This document shows positions 18,445-26,086 of a stretch of DNA of 64,000 bases, piece by piece. The stretch spans positions 1 through 64,000 of the forward strand of contig OZ241358.1 of the NCBI GenBank assembly GCA_965200465.1, written 5' to 3'. Under the pieces are notes generated by a model. It worked only from the letters and a program-made list of their open reading frames with translations. It made no database searches and was not told where the DNA came from. Source of the stretch: Azophilus sp965200465 (GTDB lineage: Bacteria; Pseudomonadota; Gammaproteobacteria; Pseudomonadales; Azotimanducaceae). The position numbers were made by a program, and so were the translations under genes. The first letter of the stretch is position 1; each line of letters begins with the position of its first letter.

Positions 18445-19632
18445 ATGGCCAAGTCCCGCTCCAACGCCTTGCTTTTGGCGGCGCCGCTCATCGCCTTCAT
18501 CGGCGTCACCTTTGTGGCGCCCTTGGGCAGCATGCTGCTGCGCAGCTTTTACGACCCCACGGTCGCCGACATCATGCCGCGCACCACCGCCGCGCTAAGC
18601 CAATGGGACAGCGGCGAACTGCCGCCGGAGAGCATCTACGCGCTGGCGGCCGCGGAGCTTAGGCAGGCCCGCAAGGACAAAACCATCGGTCGCCTCGCCA
18701 CCCGGCTGAACCGGCAAACGCCGGGGATGCGCAGCGTCATTTCCGGCACCGGGCGCAGGTTGGCCAGAGAGGGGGCGCCGCCTTGGTCGGCAGCCCTGCC
18801 GGAGATGCACCGGGCTTGGGGCGAATTGAAGGTTTGGGAGGCCCTAGCCCAAGCCGGGCGGCGGGTGACGCCCAGCTACTACCTCAATGCGGTGGACTTG
18901 CAGCTAAGCCCCGAGGGCGGCGTAGTCCAGCAGCCGGAGGCCAAGCGCATCTACCGTGTCCTGTTCGTGAAGACCATCGGCGTCAGCCTGGCCATCACCC
19001 TGCTCTGCTTGGCCATCGGCTACCCGCTCGCCTGGTTCATCGCCCATTCGCCGCCGCGCCGCGGCCGGCTGCTGCTGGTGCTGGTGCTGCTGCCGTTCTG
19101 GACCTCGCTTTTGGTGCGCACCACGTCCTGGATCGTGCTGCTGCAACAGCAGGGGGTGGTCAATGATCTGCTGGTTTGGGCTGGGCTGGTTGCGGACGAC
19201 GAGCGCCTGACCCTGATGCACAACATGACCGGCACCTTGGTGGCCATGACCCATGTTCTGCTGCCGTTCATGGTGCTGCCCCTGTACTCCGTGATGAGCG
19301 GCATTCCCCCCGTGCAGATGCAGGCGGCCTCCTCCTTGGGCGCCGCTTGGCTGCGGGCGTTTCGTCGGGTTTACCTGCCGCAGTCCTTGCCCGGCGTGGG
19401 CGCCGGCTGCCTGTTGGTGTTCATTCTGGCGATGGGCTACTACATCACTCCGGCGCTGGTCGGCGGCCAGAGCGGCCAACTGATCTCCAACCTCATCGCC
19501 TACCACATGCAGACCTCGCTGAATTGGGGGCTGGCGGCGGCGCTCGGCTCCATTTTGTTTGCCGCCGTGCTGCTGCTGTTCCTGCTCTACGACCGGGTGC
19601 TGGGCCTGGACCGCATGAAGTTGGGGGCTTAA
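18445..19632 (+). CDS. ABC transporter permease, PotB-like, with large loop after TM1
   Basis: This 395-residue inner-membrane permease has a first membrane helix at about 8-30, then a hydrophilic stretch of about 130 residues, then five further helices with the EAA-type loop LGAAWLRAFRRVYLPQSLPG that contacts the ATPase. Typical PotB proteins have about 280 residues, so the extra length is the loop after TM1, probably periplasmic. Comparable long loops occur in some putrescine-type permeases. It lies 24 bp after the binding protein and 5 bp before the second permease. Confidence 0.85.
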   Translation: MAKSRSNALLLAAPLIAFIGVTFVAPLGSMLLRSFYDPTVADIMPRTTAALSQWDSGELPPESIYALAAAELRQARKDKTIGRLATRLNRQTPGMRSVISGTGRRLAREGAPPWSAALPEMHRAWGELKVWEALAQAGRRVTPSYYLNAVDLQLSPEGGVVQQPEAKRIYRVLFVKTIGVSLAITLLCLAIGYPLAWFIAHSPPRRGRLLLVLVLLPFWTSLLVRTTSWIVLLQQQGVVNDLLVWAGLVADDERLTLMHNMTGTLVAMTHVLLPFMVLPLYSVMSGIPPVQMQAASSLGAAWLRAFRRVYLPQSLPGVGAGCLLVFILAMGYYITPALVGGQSGQLISNLIAYHMQTSLNWGLAAALGSILFAAVLLLFLLYDRVLGLDRMKLGA

Positions 19633-19637
19633 GGCTT

Positions 19638-20483
19638 ATGCGGCGTCCTGGCACCGCGGCGGCCAGCCCCGGCCAGTGGGCGTTGCGCCTGTTTTGCGGC
19701 TTGGCGTTCCTGTTTCTGATGGCGCCAATTCTGGTGATCATCCCCCTTTCCTTCAACGCCGAGCCCTATTTCACCTTCACCCGCGGCATGTTGACCTTGG
19801 ATGCGGACGCCTATTCGATGCGCTGGTACGAACAGGTGCTGTTGGGCGACCGCTGGCAGTTGGCGGCGAAGAACACGCTCATCATCGGCGTTGCCGCCAC
19901 CTTGCTGGCAACAACCTTGGGCACCCTGGCCGCCTTGGGGATCTCCAGCCGCGCCATGCCTTGGCGGCGCACGATCACGGCGCTGCTGATTTCACCGATG
20001 ATCGTGCCCATCATCATTGCCGGGGCCGGCATGTTCTTCTTCTACTCGAACCTGAACCTCACCCAGACCTACACCGGAATCATCCTCTCCCATGCGGCGT
20101 TGGGCGCTCCCTTCGTGGTGGTCACGGTGACCGCAGCCATGGCCGGCTTCAACCAGGAACTGCTGCTGGCCGCCGCCAGCCTGGGCGCAGGGCCGGTGCG
20201 CACCTTCTTCAAGGTGCAGTTGCCCATCCTGAGCCCGGGGGTGATTTCCGGCGCCCTGTTCGCCTTCGCCGCCTCCTTGGACGAAGTGGTGGTGGTGCTG
20301 TTCATGGCCGGGGTGGAGCAGCGCACCATTCCTCGGCAGATGTGGGCCGGCATCCGCGAGGAGATCAGCCCCGCCATCTTGGCGGCGGCGACCTTCCTGA
20401 TCTTGATCGCAGTGCTGCTGCTCGTGGCCATTGAGTTGCTGCAGCGGCGCTCCGAAGGCGGTCGGGCCTCGGACAAACCCTAA
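19638..20483 (+). CDS. ABC transporter permease, PotC-like
   Basis: This 281-residue inner-membrane protein has six predicted helices. The EAA loop LLAAASLGAGPVRTFFKVQLPILSPG is in the expected place between helices 4 and 5. It pairs with the preceding permease to form the translocation pore. Start ATG at 19638; length normal for PotC. The next gene, a short-chain dehydrogenase, starts 15 bp later and may be co-transcribed. Confidence 0.88.
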   Translation: MRRPGTAAASPGQWALRLFCGLAFLFLMAPILVIIPLSFNAEPYFTFTRGMLTLDADAYSMRWYEQVLLGDRWQLAAKNTLIIGVAATLLATTLGTLAALGISSRAMPWRRTITALLISPMIVPIIIAGAGMFFFYSNLNLTQTYTGIILSHAALGAPFVVVTVTAAMAGFNQELLLAAASLGAGPVRTFFKVQLPILSPGVISGALFAFAASLDEVVVVLFMAGVEQRTIPRQMWAGIREEISPAILAAATFLILIAVLLLVAIELLQRRSEGGRASDKP

Positions 20484-20498
20484 ACCGGAGCCGCAGAC

Positions 20499-21251
20499 AT
20501 GGACGAACTGCTTGATTTCACAGGGAAAACTGCGCTGGTCACCGGCGGCAGCCGGGGCTTGGGGCGGGAGATGGCGCTGGCGCTGGCGCGGCGCGGCGCG
20601 AACTTGGTGATCGCCAGCCGCAAAATGCCGGCCTGCGAGGCGGTGGCGAAGGAGGTGCGCGCCCTGGGCGCGGCGGCGTTGCCCTACGCCTGCCATGTGG
20701 GCCACTGGGATGAACTGGAAGGTCTTGCCGATGCGGCCTGGGAGCGCTTCGGCAAGGTGGACGTCCTCATCAACAACGCCGGCATGTCGCCTCTGTATCC
20801 CTCCCTTGGCGCGATCAGCGAGGAGCTCTTTGACAAAGTGATGAGCGTCAACTTCAAGGGGCCGTTCCGCCTGTCCGCCCTCATCGGCGAACGGATGGCG
20901 GCGGCGGAGGGCGGCTCGATCATCAACATCAGCAGCACCGCCTCCCTCAACCCCAGCCCGGACTCGGAGCCCTACGGTGCCGCCAAGGCCGGGCTGAACG
21001 CCATCACGCGCTCCTTCGCCTTCGCCTACGGGCCCAAGGTGCGGGTCAACTGCATCGTCGCCGGCCCCTACCTCACCGACATCTCCAAGGCTTGGGACAT
21101 GGCGGCCTTCGAGAAGCGCGCCAAGGCCAACCTCGCCTTGGGCCGCGGCGGGCGGCCGCAGGAGATCGTCGGCGCCGCGCTCTACCTTGCCAGCGAGCGG
21201 TCCAGCTTCACCACCGGAACGCTGATTCGGGTGGACGGCGGAACGCCCTGA
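20499..21251 (+). CDS. Short-chain dehydrogenase/reductase
   Basis: This 250-residue classical SDR has the cofactor loop TGGSRGLG near residues 16-23, NNAG near 90, catalytic Ser in INISSTAS and the Y-x3-K pair in YGAAKAGL. The C-terminus ends TLIRVDGGTP as in FabG-like enzymes. It is the last gene of the plus-strand run that contains the importer, so it may act on the imported compound, but the substrate is unknown. Two tRNA genes follow on the opposite strand. Confidence 0.88.
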   Translation: MDELLDFTGKTALVTGGSRGLGREMALALARRGANLVIASRKMPACEAVAKEVRALGAAALPYACHVGHWDELEGLADAAWERFGKVDVLINNAGMSPLYPSLGAISEELFDKVMSVNFKGPFRLSALIGERMAAAEGGSIINISSTASLNPSPDSEPYGAAKAGLNAITRSFAFAYGPKVRVNCIVAGPYLTDISKAWDMAAFEKRAKANLALGRGGRPQEIVGAALYLASERSSFTTGTLIRVDGGTP

Positions 21252-21294
21252 GCGGCTTGGGGGAAGGCCCGGCGAACGCCCGCGTCCGCGGGGT

Positions 21295-21382
21295 TGGTGC
21301 CCGGGGCGGGAGTCGAACCCGCAGGGAGGTTGCCTCCGGGGGATTTTAAGTCCCCTGTGTTTACCTGTTTCACCACCCGGGC
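21295..21382 (-). tRNA. tRNA-Leu (anticodon TAA)
   Basis: On the minus strand the sequence starts GCCCGGGTGGTGAAACAGG, has a 5-bp anticodon stem GGGGA/TCCCC around the loop CTTAAAA (anticodon TAA), a long variable arm typical of class II tRNA, the T-loop GTTCGACTC and an encoded CCA end. The acceptor stem GCCCGGG/CCCGGGC pairs fully. Confidence 0.95.
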
Positions 21383-21392
21383 CGCCGCTGTT

Positions 21393-21478
21393 TGGTGCCC
21401 AGGGCGAGAGTCGAACTCGCACGCCGCAAGGGCACTGGAACCTAAATCCAGCTTGTCTACCAGTTCCAACACCTGGGC
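21393..21478 (-). tRNA. tRNA-Leu (anticodon TAG)
   Basis: Class II tRNA on the minus strand, 10 bp upstream of the other tRNA-Leu. Acceptor GCCCAGG/CCTGGGC pairs fully; the anticodon stem CTGGA/TCCAG encloses TTTAGGT with anticodon TAG; T-loop GTTCGACTC and CCA are present. The pair is probably one transcript reading the two TAR/CTA leucine codon groups. Confidence 0.95.
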
Positions 21479-21568
21479 GGACGGCCTTGGCCGCGGCTAG
21501 CCGGCATTGTACTGGCAATCGGTGCCGATCTAGCGTATTTTGCGCATCCCCAAATTGGATGCGGACCT

Positions 21569-22333
21569 ATGATCGACGTGCATTACTGGCCCACGCCGAA
21601 TGGCTGGAAAGTCACCATCATGCTGGAGGAGTGCGGCCTGGACTATCAAATCATGCCCGTTGACATCGGCGGCGGGGATCAGTTCAAGCCGGGGTTTCTG
21701 CGCCTAAGCCCCAACAACCGAATGCCGGCCATCGTTGACCATGAACCCCTAGGCGGCGGTGCGCCCATTGCCATTTTCGAGTCCGGTGCCATTCTGGAGT
21801 ACTTGGCGGACAAGACCGGGCGGTTCCTGCCGAAATCCGGCGCCGAGCGCTACCGGGTGCTGCAATGGGTGCATTGGCAGATGGCCAACCTTGGCCCGAT
21901 GATGGGCAACGCCAACCATTTCAAGAACTACGCCAAAAACATCGTTGCGGATGCGGCGCAGTTGGAGTACGGCGCCAAGCGCTTCGTCGGCGAGGTGGAC
22001 CGACTGTCCGGCGTCATGGACGCGCAGCTTTCCGTGCATCCCTTTCTGGCCGGTGCGGACTACAGCATTGCGGACATCATCAGCTGGCCTTGGGCGATGC
22101 TGATGGGGCGGCTCATTGACGAGAACGTCTGGGAAGGCTTTCCCAACCTCAAGCGATGGGTGGACGCAGTAGCCGCCCGCCCGGCGGTTGACAAAGGGCA
22201 CCGGGTTGGGCGTGAACTGGCTAAGCGGGAATTGACCGAAGAAGAGGAGCGGGCCCGCCGGGAGCTGTTGTTCAACCAGACCAACGAAAAGGTGCGCAAG
22301 GCGCGGGAGGAGGCCGCCAAGGCCCCGTCTTGA
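21569..22333 (+). CDS. Glutathione S-transferase family, YfcG/YghU-like
   Basis: This 254-residue protein has an N-terminal thioredoxin-fold domain beginning IDVHYWPTPNGWKVTIMLEE, the TPNGxKV pattern of nu-class GSTs (YfcG, YghU) where Thr/Asn hold glutathione disulfide. FESGAILEYLA is the glutathione-binding Ser region. An all-helical C-terminal domain follows, then a highly charged tail. Such enzymes reduce disulfides with glutathione. It appears monocistronic, between the tRNA genes and the MATE gene. Confidence 0.88.
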   Translation: MIDVHYWPTPNGWKVTIMLEECGLDYQIMPVDIGGGDQFKPGFLRLSPNNRMPAIVDHEPLGGGAPIAIFESGAILEYLADKTGRFLPKSGAERYRVLQWVHWQMANLGPMMGNANHFKNYAKNIVADAAQLEYGAKRFVGEVDRLSGVMDAQLSVHPFLAGADYSIADIISWPWAMLMGRLIDENVWEGFPNLKRWVDAVAARPAVDKGHRVGRELAKRELTEEEERARRELLFNQTNEKVRKAREEAAKAPS

Positions 22334-22538
22334 CCCCGCCGGCCGAAACCAAGGCGCTGGCGCCGCGCCTGCAATGGCCGCGACGCGGCGAGCGCCAACG
22401 CCCCAGCTAGGCGCACCCGCAGTTCCGCAAGCCCCGAACGCCGCGCATCCCGCCGCTGGAGCGCCGCAGCTTCGCAGCAGTGCAACAATGCAATGAAGCC
22501 CGAGGCGACCTCGGCTTGCGCCATCATGAGGCGTTGCC

Positions 22539-24047
22539 ATGGAGAGCGTTGAAAAAACCGCACGGAGCGAACCCAAGGGCTTTCGCGGCGAAGCCCAAGC
22601 TCTGCTGCGCCTTGGCGCTCCCATTATGGCCACCCAAGCCTGCATTATGGGCATGGGCTTTCTGGACACCGCCATGGCCGGGCGCTACGGCGCAGTGGAC
22701 ATAGCCGGCGTTACCTTGGCCGGCACCATTCTCTGGCCGGTTTTCCTGTTCACCACCGGCTTGACCATGGCCGTGATGCCCATAGTGTCGCAATTGGTTG
22801 GCGCAAGGCGCACGGCGGAGTGCGGCGAAATCATCCGGCATGGGGTTTGGGTGGCGCTGTGCGGCTCCTTGGTGACCATAGTCATCATTCGCAGCGCCGG
22901 GCCTCTGTTCACGCTGATGAATGCGGACGCCGAGGTCGTCAGAGTCGCCAGCGGCTACTTGGATGCGGTCTCCTGGGGCATGCCGGGGGCGATGGCTTAC
23001 GTCGTGCTGCGCCAAAGCTCGGAGGGCTTGGGCCGGACGCGCCCGCCCATGGTCATCGCCGTCTTGGCGCTGGCGTTGAACGCGCCTCTGAACTATGTGT
23101 TGATCTTCGGGGCTTGGGGCATGCCGGCCATGGGCGGCGTCGGTTGCGGCTGGGCCACCGCCGCGGTCATGTGGTTCGAGCTGGGGTTGATGCTGCTGGT
23201 GACCCGCCGGCCTTACTTCCGGGCCACCGGCTTTCTTGGCCATGATCCGCAGGCGCCGAACGAGCTTGGTTCAGCCGCATCGAACGGGCCGCTCGGGCGC
23301 GAGGGCCTGCCCCAAGGCCGCTTGCCCAGCCGCCCGTCCCAAGCGTTCAGCGTCTGGTTGGAGTGGCGTTGGGACACCGCCTTGCGAATCCTCAAGCTGG
23401 GCCTGCCCATAGGCTTAACCATTTTTGTGGAAATGGCCATCTTCGCCGCCGTCAGCGTGTTGGTGGCGGGGCACGGCGTCATCGCACTGGCCGGGCACAG
23501 CATCGCCGCCAACCTCAACTGGGGCACCTATGTCATTCCCATGTGCCTAGGCAGCGCCGCGGCCATTCGGGTGGGCTTCCATGTGGGCGGCGGCAACCTA
23601 GACGGCGCCCGCCGAGTGGCGGCTGCGGCCTTTAAGCTGTCCCTTGCCTACGCGCTGGTGGTCAGCGTCCTCTTGGTCGGGCTGCGTTTCCACTTGGTGG
23701 GAATCTACACCACGGATGCCGAAGTGGTGGCCATTGCCGCCAATCTGCTCATCTTCATCGCCGTTTACCAGATCTTCGACGACACCAACGCCACCATGGT
23801 GGGCGCTCTCAGGGGCTACAAGGACACCCGGGTGCCCATGCTCATCTCCTTGGTGGGCTATTGGATCATCGCCTTGCCCTTGGGCGTGGCCCTCGCCAAA
23901 GGCTGGCTGGGCCTGCCGGCCGTTGGGGTTTACGGCTATTGGTCCGGTCTGACGCTCGGCTTGTTTTTGGTGGCCGCCTGCATCGCCGTTCGCCTGCTGC
24001 GCACCAGCCGCAACCTAGAGCGGATAGATCAGCTGGCGCTTGACTAG
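22539..24047 (+). CDS. MATE family multidrug/metabolite efflux protein
   Basis: This 502-residue inner-membrane protein has twelve predicted helices in two six-helix halves, starting with LLRLGAPIMATQACIMGMGFLDTAMAG, the usual MATE opening. It exports cationic or aromatic compounds by Na+ or H+ antiport. Between the halves is a hydrophilic loop of about 35 residues (near 235-270) rich in Pro, Gly and Ser that is longer than usual. It stands alone; the enoyl-CoA hydratase gene starts about 100 bp later. Confidence 0.92.
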   Translation: MESVEKTARSEPKGFRGEAQALLRLGAPIMATQACIMGMGFLDTAMAGRYGAVDIAGVTLAGTILWPVFLFTTGLTMAVMPIVSQLVGARRTAECGEIIRHGVWVALCGSLVTIVIIRSAGPLFTLMNADAEVVRVASGYLDAVSWGMPGAMAYVVLRQSSEGLGRTRPPMVIAVLALALNAPLNYVLIFGAWGMPAMGGVGCGWATAAVMWFELGLMLLVTRRPYFRATGFLGHDPQAPNELGSAASNGPLGREGLPQGRLPSRPSQAFSVWLEWRWDTALRILKLGLPIGLTIFVEMAIFAAVSVLVAGHGVIALAGHSIAANLNWGTYVIPMCLGSAAAIRVGFHVGGGNLDGARRVAAAAFKLSLAYALVVSVLLVGLRFHLVGIYTTDAEVVAIAANLLIFIAVYQIFDDTNATMVGALRGYKDTRVPMLISLVGYWIIALPLGVALAKGWLGLPAVGVYGYWSGLTLGLFLVAACIAVRLLRTSRNLERIDQLALD

Positions 24048-24150
24048 TTTGGGGCGCCGTCCGCAGGGGGGGGCGCACGGTCTGCCGGCCGCAATCCCAA
24101 TGGCCGTTCATTTCCGGTAAAGTTGGCTTCCTTTGCCAATGGAGGCTCTA

Positions 24151-24930
24151 ATGGAGCGCATGGCGCTGGACTTCGACGGCAAGGTGGCTGTCCTCAAATT
24201 CAACCATCCGGAGGTGCTCAACGCCATCGGTGGGCAAATGCTGGAGGACTTCGTTGAGGCGTTCGACCAGGTGAAGGACCCGGCCAACGGCGCCCGCGCC
24301 CTGCTGCTGACCGGCGTGGGGCGAGCGTTTTCCGCCGGGGCTAACCTGCAGGAAAGGGGCCGCAACGAGCGGCGCCGGGCCGGGGACGGGCTGCGGGCCG
24401 GCTACCATCCGCTTCTGTTGGGCTTGCGGGACTTGGAAATGCCCATCGTCACCGCAGTCAACGGCGTCGCCGCCGGGGTGGGCATGAGCTTCGCCCTCGT
24501 CGGCGACATCGTGTGCGCCCAAAAGGGGGCCTACTTTCTGCAAGCCTTCGCCCGCATCGGCTTGGTGCCGGACGGCGGCGCCACCTTCATGCTGCCGCGC
24601 CTGATCGGTTGGGGGCGGGCCATGGAGCTTTCCCTGCTGGCGGAGCGCCTGCCGGCGGAGCAGGCCCAGCAGTGGGGCTTGGTCAACCGGCTGTTCGAGG
24701 ACAACGACGCCCTGCTTGCAGGCGCTACGGCCATCGCCCGAAAGCTGGCGGACGGGCCGCGCTCCCTCGCCTTCATCCGCCAAGCCTATTGGAGCACTTG
24801 GCACAACTCCTACGAACAGCAGCTGGACTTGGAGGCGCGGCTGCAAACCCAGGCCAGCGCAACCAAGGATTTCCAAGAAGGTGTGCAAGCCTTTCTGGAA
24901 AAGCGCGAAGCCAAGTTTCAGGGGAATTGA
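24151..24930 (+). CDS. Enoyl-CoA hydratase/isomerase family protein
   Basis: This 259-residue crotonase-fold protein has LNHPEVLNA-like opening NHPEVLNAIGG, the first oxyanion-hole loop GRAFSAGANLQ and the second GVAAGVGMSFAL. GLVPDGGATFMLPRLIG is typical of the PaaG/EchA branch. The Asp in VPDGG and absence of the usual second Glu leave hydratase versus isomerase open. ATG 24151 was chosen because GGAGG lies 5 nt upstream; earlier ATG 24139 is possible. The next SDR gene starts 3 bp after the stop, so the two are probably co-translated. Confidence 0.88.
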   Translation: MERMALDFDGKVAVLKFNHPEVLNAIGGQMLEDFVEAFDQVKDPANGARALLLTGVGRAFSAGANLQERGRNERRRAGDGLRAGYHPLLLGLRDLEMPIVTAVNGVAAGVGMSFALVGDIVCAQKGAYFLQAFARIGLVPDGGATFMLPRLIGWGRAMELSLLAERLPAEQAQQWGLVNRLFEDNDALLAGATAIARKLADGPRSLAFIRQAYWSTWHNSYEQQLDLEARLQTQASATKDFQEGVQAFLEKREAKFQGN

Positions 24931-24933
24931 GCG

Positions 24934-25698
24934 ATGTCCCTGCGAGGCCGGGTGGCATTGGTTACGGGCGGCAGCCGCGGCGTTGGGCGGGCCATCGCCC
25001 TAGGGCTGGCGGAGGACGGCGCCGACCTGGCGGTGAACTATCGCCGTGACCGCGAGGCCGCCGACGAGGTGGTCGCCGCCATCGAGCGCCTAGGCCGCCG
25101 CGCTGTCGCCTACCAAGCCTCCGTTGACGATGCGCAGCAGGATGCGCGGATGGTCGCCGCGGTCGAAGCGGAGTTGGGGCCGGTGGGCATTCTGGTCAAC
25201 AACGCCGGCATCGCCAGCCGCGGCCAATCCGTGGCCGACACCGACCCAGCGGAGATGATGCGCGTCGTCGCCGTCCACGCCTTCGGCCCGCACCACCTTT
25301 CCCGGCTGGTCATCCCGAAGATGCGCGAGCAGGCGCGCGGCGACATCATCATGATATCCAGCGCCGCCACCAAGGGCTTGGGCGCCAACGGAGCGCCCTA
25401 CAACATGGGCAAGTGCGCGGTGGAGGCCCTGGCCTGCACCCTAGCCAAGGAGGAGCGGCGCCACGGCATCCGCGTCAACATCGTCGCCCCCGGCTTGGTG
25501 GAGACGGAGATGGGCCGCCGCCTGATGCGGGCCATCGCCGGGGTGAAGGACCTGCGCGCCTTGGACAAGACCATGCCCTTCGGCCGGGTGTGCCAGCCGG
25601 AGGATGTGGCCAACGTGGTGCGCTTCATGGTGTCCGGGCGGAACAGCTACCTCACCGGTGAACGCATTTACTGCGATGGCGGCGGGCCATTGGCTTAA
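24934..25698 (+). CDS. Short-chain dehydrogenase/reductase, FabG-like
   Basis: This 254-residue SDR has TGGSRGVGRAIA at the N-terminus, NNAGIAS, ISSAATKGLG with the catalytic Ser, YNMGKCAVEA with Tyr and Lys, and a C-terminus ending YCDGGG. Such enzymes reduce 3-ketoacyl thioesters or oxidise 3-hydroxyacyl compounds with NAD(P). Tight linkage to an enoyl-CoA hydratase gene suggests a role in acyl-CoA metabolism. No anomaly seen. Confidence 0.88.
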   Translation: MSLRGRVALVTGGSRGVGRAIALGLAEDGADLAVNYRRDREAADEVVAAIERLGRRAVAYQASVDDAQQDARMVAAVEAELGPVGILVNNAGIASRGQSVADTDPAEMMRVVAVHAFGPHHLSRLVIPKMREQARGDIIMISSAATKGLGANGAPYNMGKCAVEALACTLAKEERRHGIRVNIVAPGLVETEMGRRLMRAIAGVKDLRALDKTMPFGRVCQPEDVANVVRFMVSGRNSYLTGERIYCDGGGPLA

Positions 25699-25771
25699 GG
25701 CCAACCGGCAAGGCGCCGCCTGCAGCGAACGGAGCGCGGCCCTTGGCGCAAGGCGAGCGCCGCAAGAAAGA

Positions 25772-25873
25772 TCAGTTTGCGCCTTTCCTGCGCTTGTGCT
25801 GTAGCCACAAGATCACGATCAAGGCTATTCCGCTGGCAACGCTCAAACCGGAAAATAGAATCAGCGCCTCCAT
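25772..25873 (-). CDS. 33-residue single-span membrane peptide
   Basis: A short open frame starts at ATG 25873, overlapping the stop of the gene upstream. It reads MEALILFSGLSVASGIALIV then ILWLQHKRRKGAN: one hydrophobic segment of about 20 residues and a basic C-terminus, as expected for a small inner-membrane protein with the tail in the cytoplasm. GGAG within the upstream gene could serve as ribosome-binding site. Unknown function; probably the last gene of the TonB receptor transcript. Confidence 0.5.
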   Translation of the reverse strand: MEALILFSGLSVASGIALIVILWLQHKRRKGAN

Positions 25874-26049
25874 TGCTCATCCCTCATTAAAATGAAGCCG
25901 ATTAACGCAAGAAATACGGTAGCACAGATTCCCGTGAGCAGAATGGCCAATTTGGATGCTCCCTCCATCTCGAGAATCACGCTCAACACAACCCCCGCGA
26001 AAACAAGTTTGGAAATATCCAGCAGATAGTCGGCAACTTTGTACCTCAC
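25861..26049 (-). CDS. Small membrane protein, DUF6722-like
   Basis: About 62 residues from a GTG at 26049: RYKVADYLLDISKLVFAGVV followed by a second hydrophobic stretch LAILLTGICATVFLALIGF and a charged end. The two membrane segments and the LLDISK opening resemble DUF6722 proteins, whose function is unknown. It starts 37 bp after the TonB receptor stop on the same strand and its stop overlaps the next small gene, so the three may form one transcript. The start codon is uncertain. Confidence 0.55.
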   Translation of the reverse strand: MRYKVADYLLDISKLVFAGVVLSVILEMEGASKLAILLTGICATVFLALIGFILMRDEQWRR

Positions 26050-26086
26050 TTTCAGCTTACGCCCTAGGGTGCCGAACGCTAGAAGG

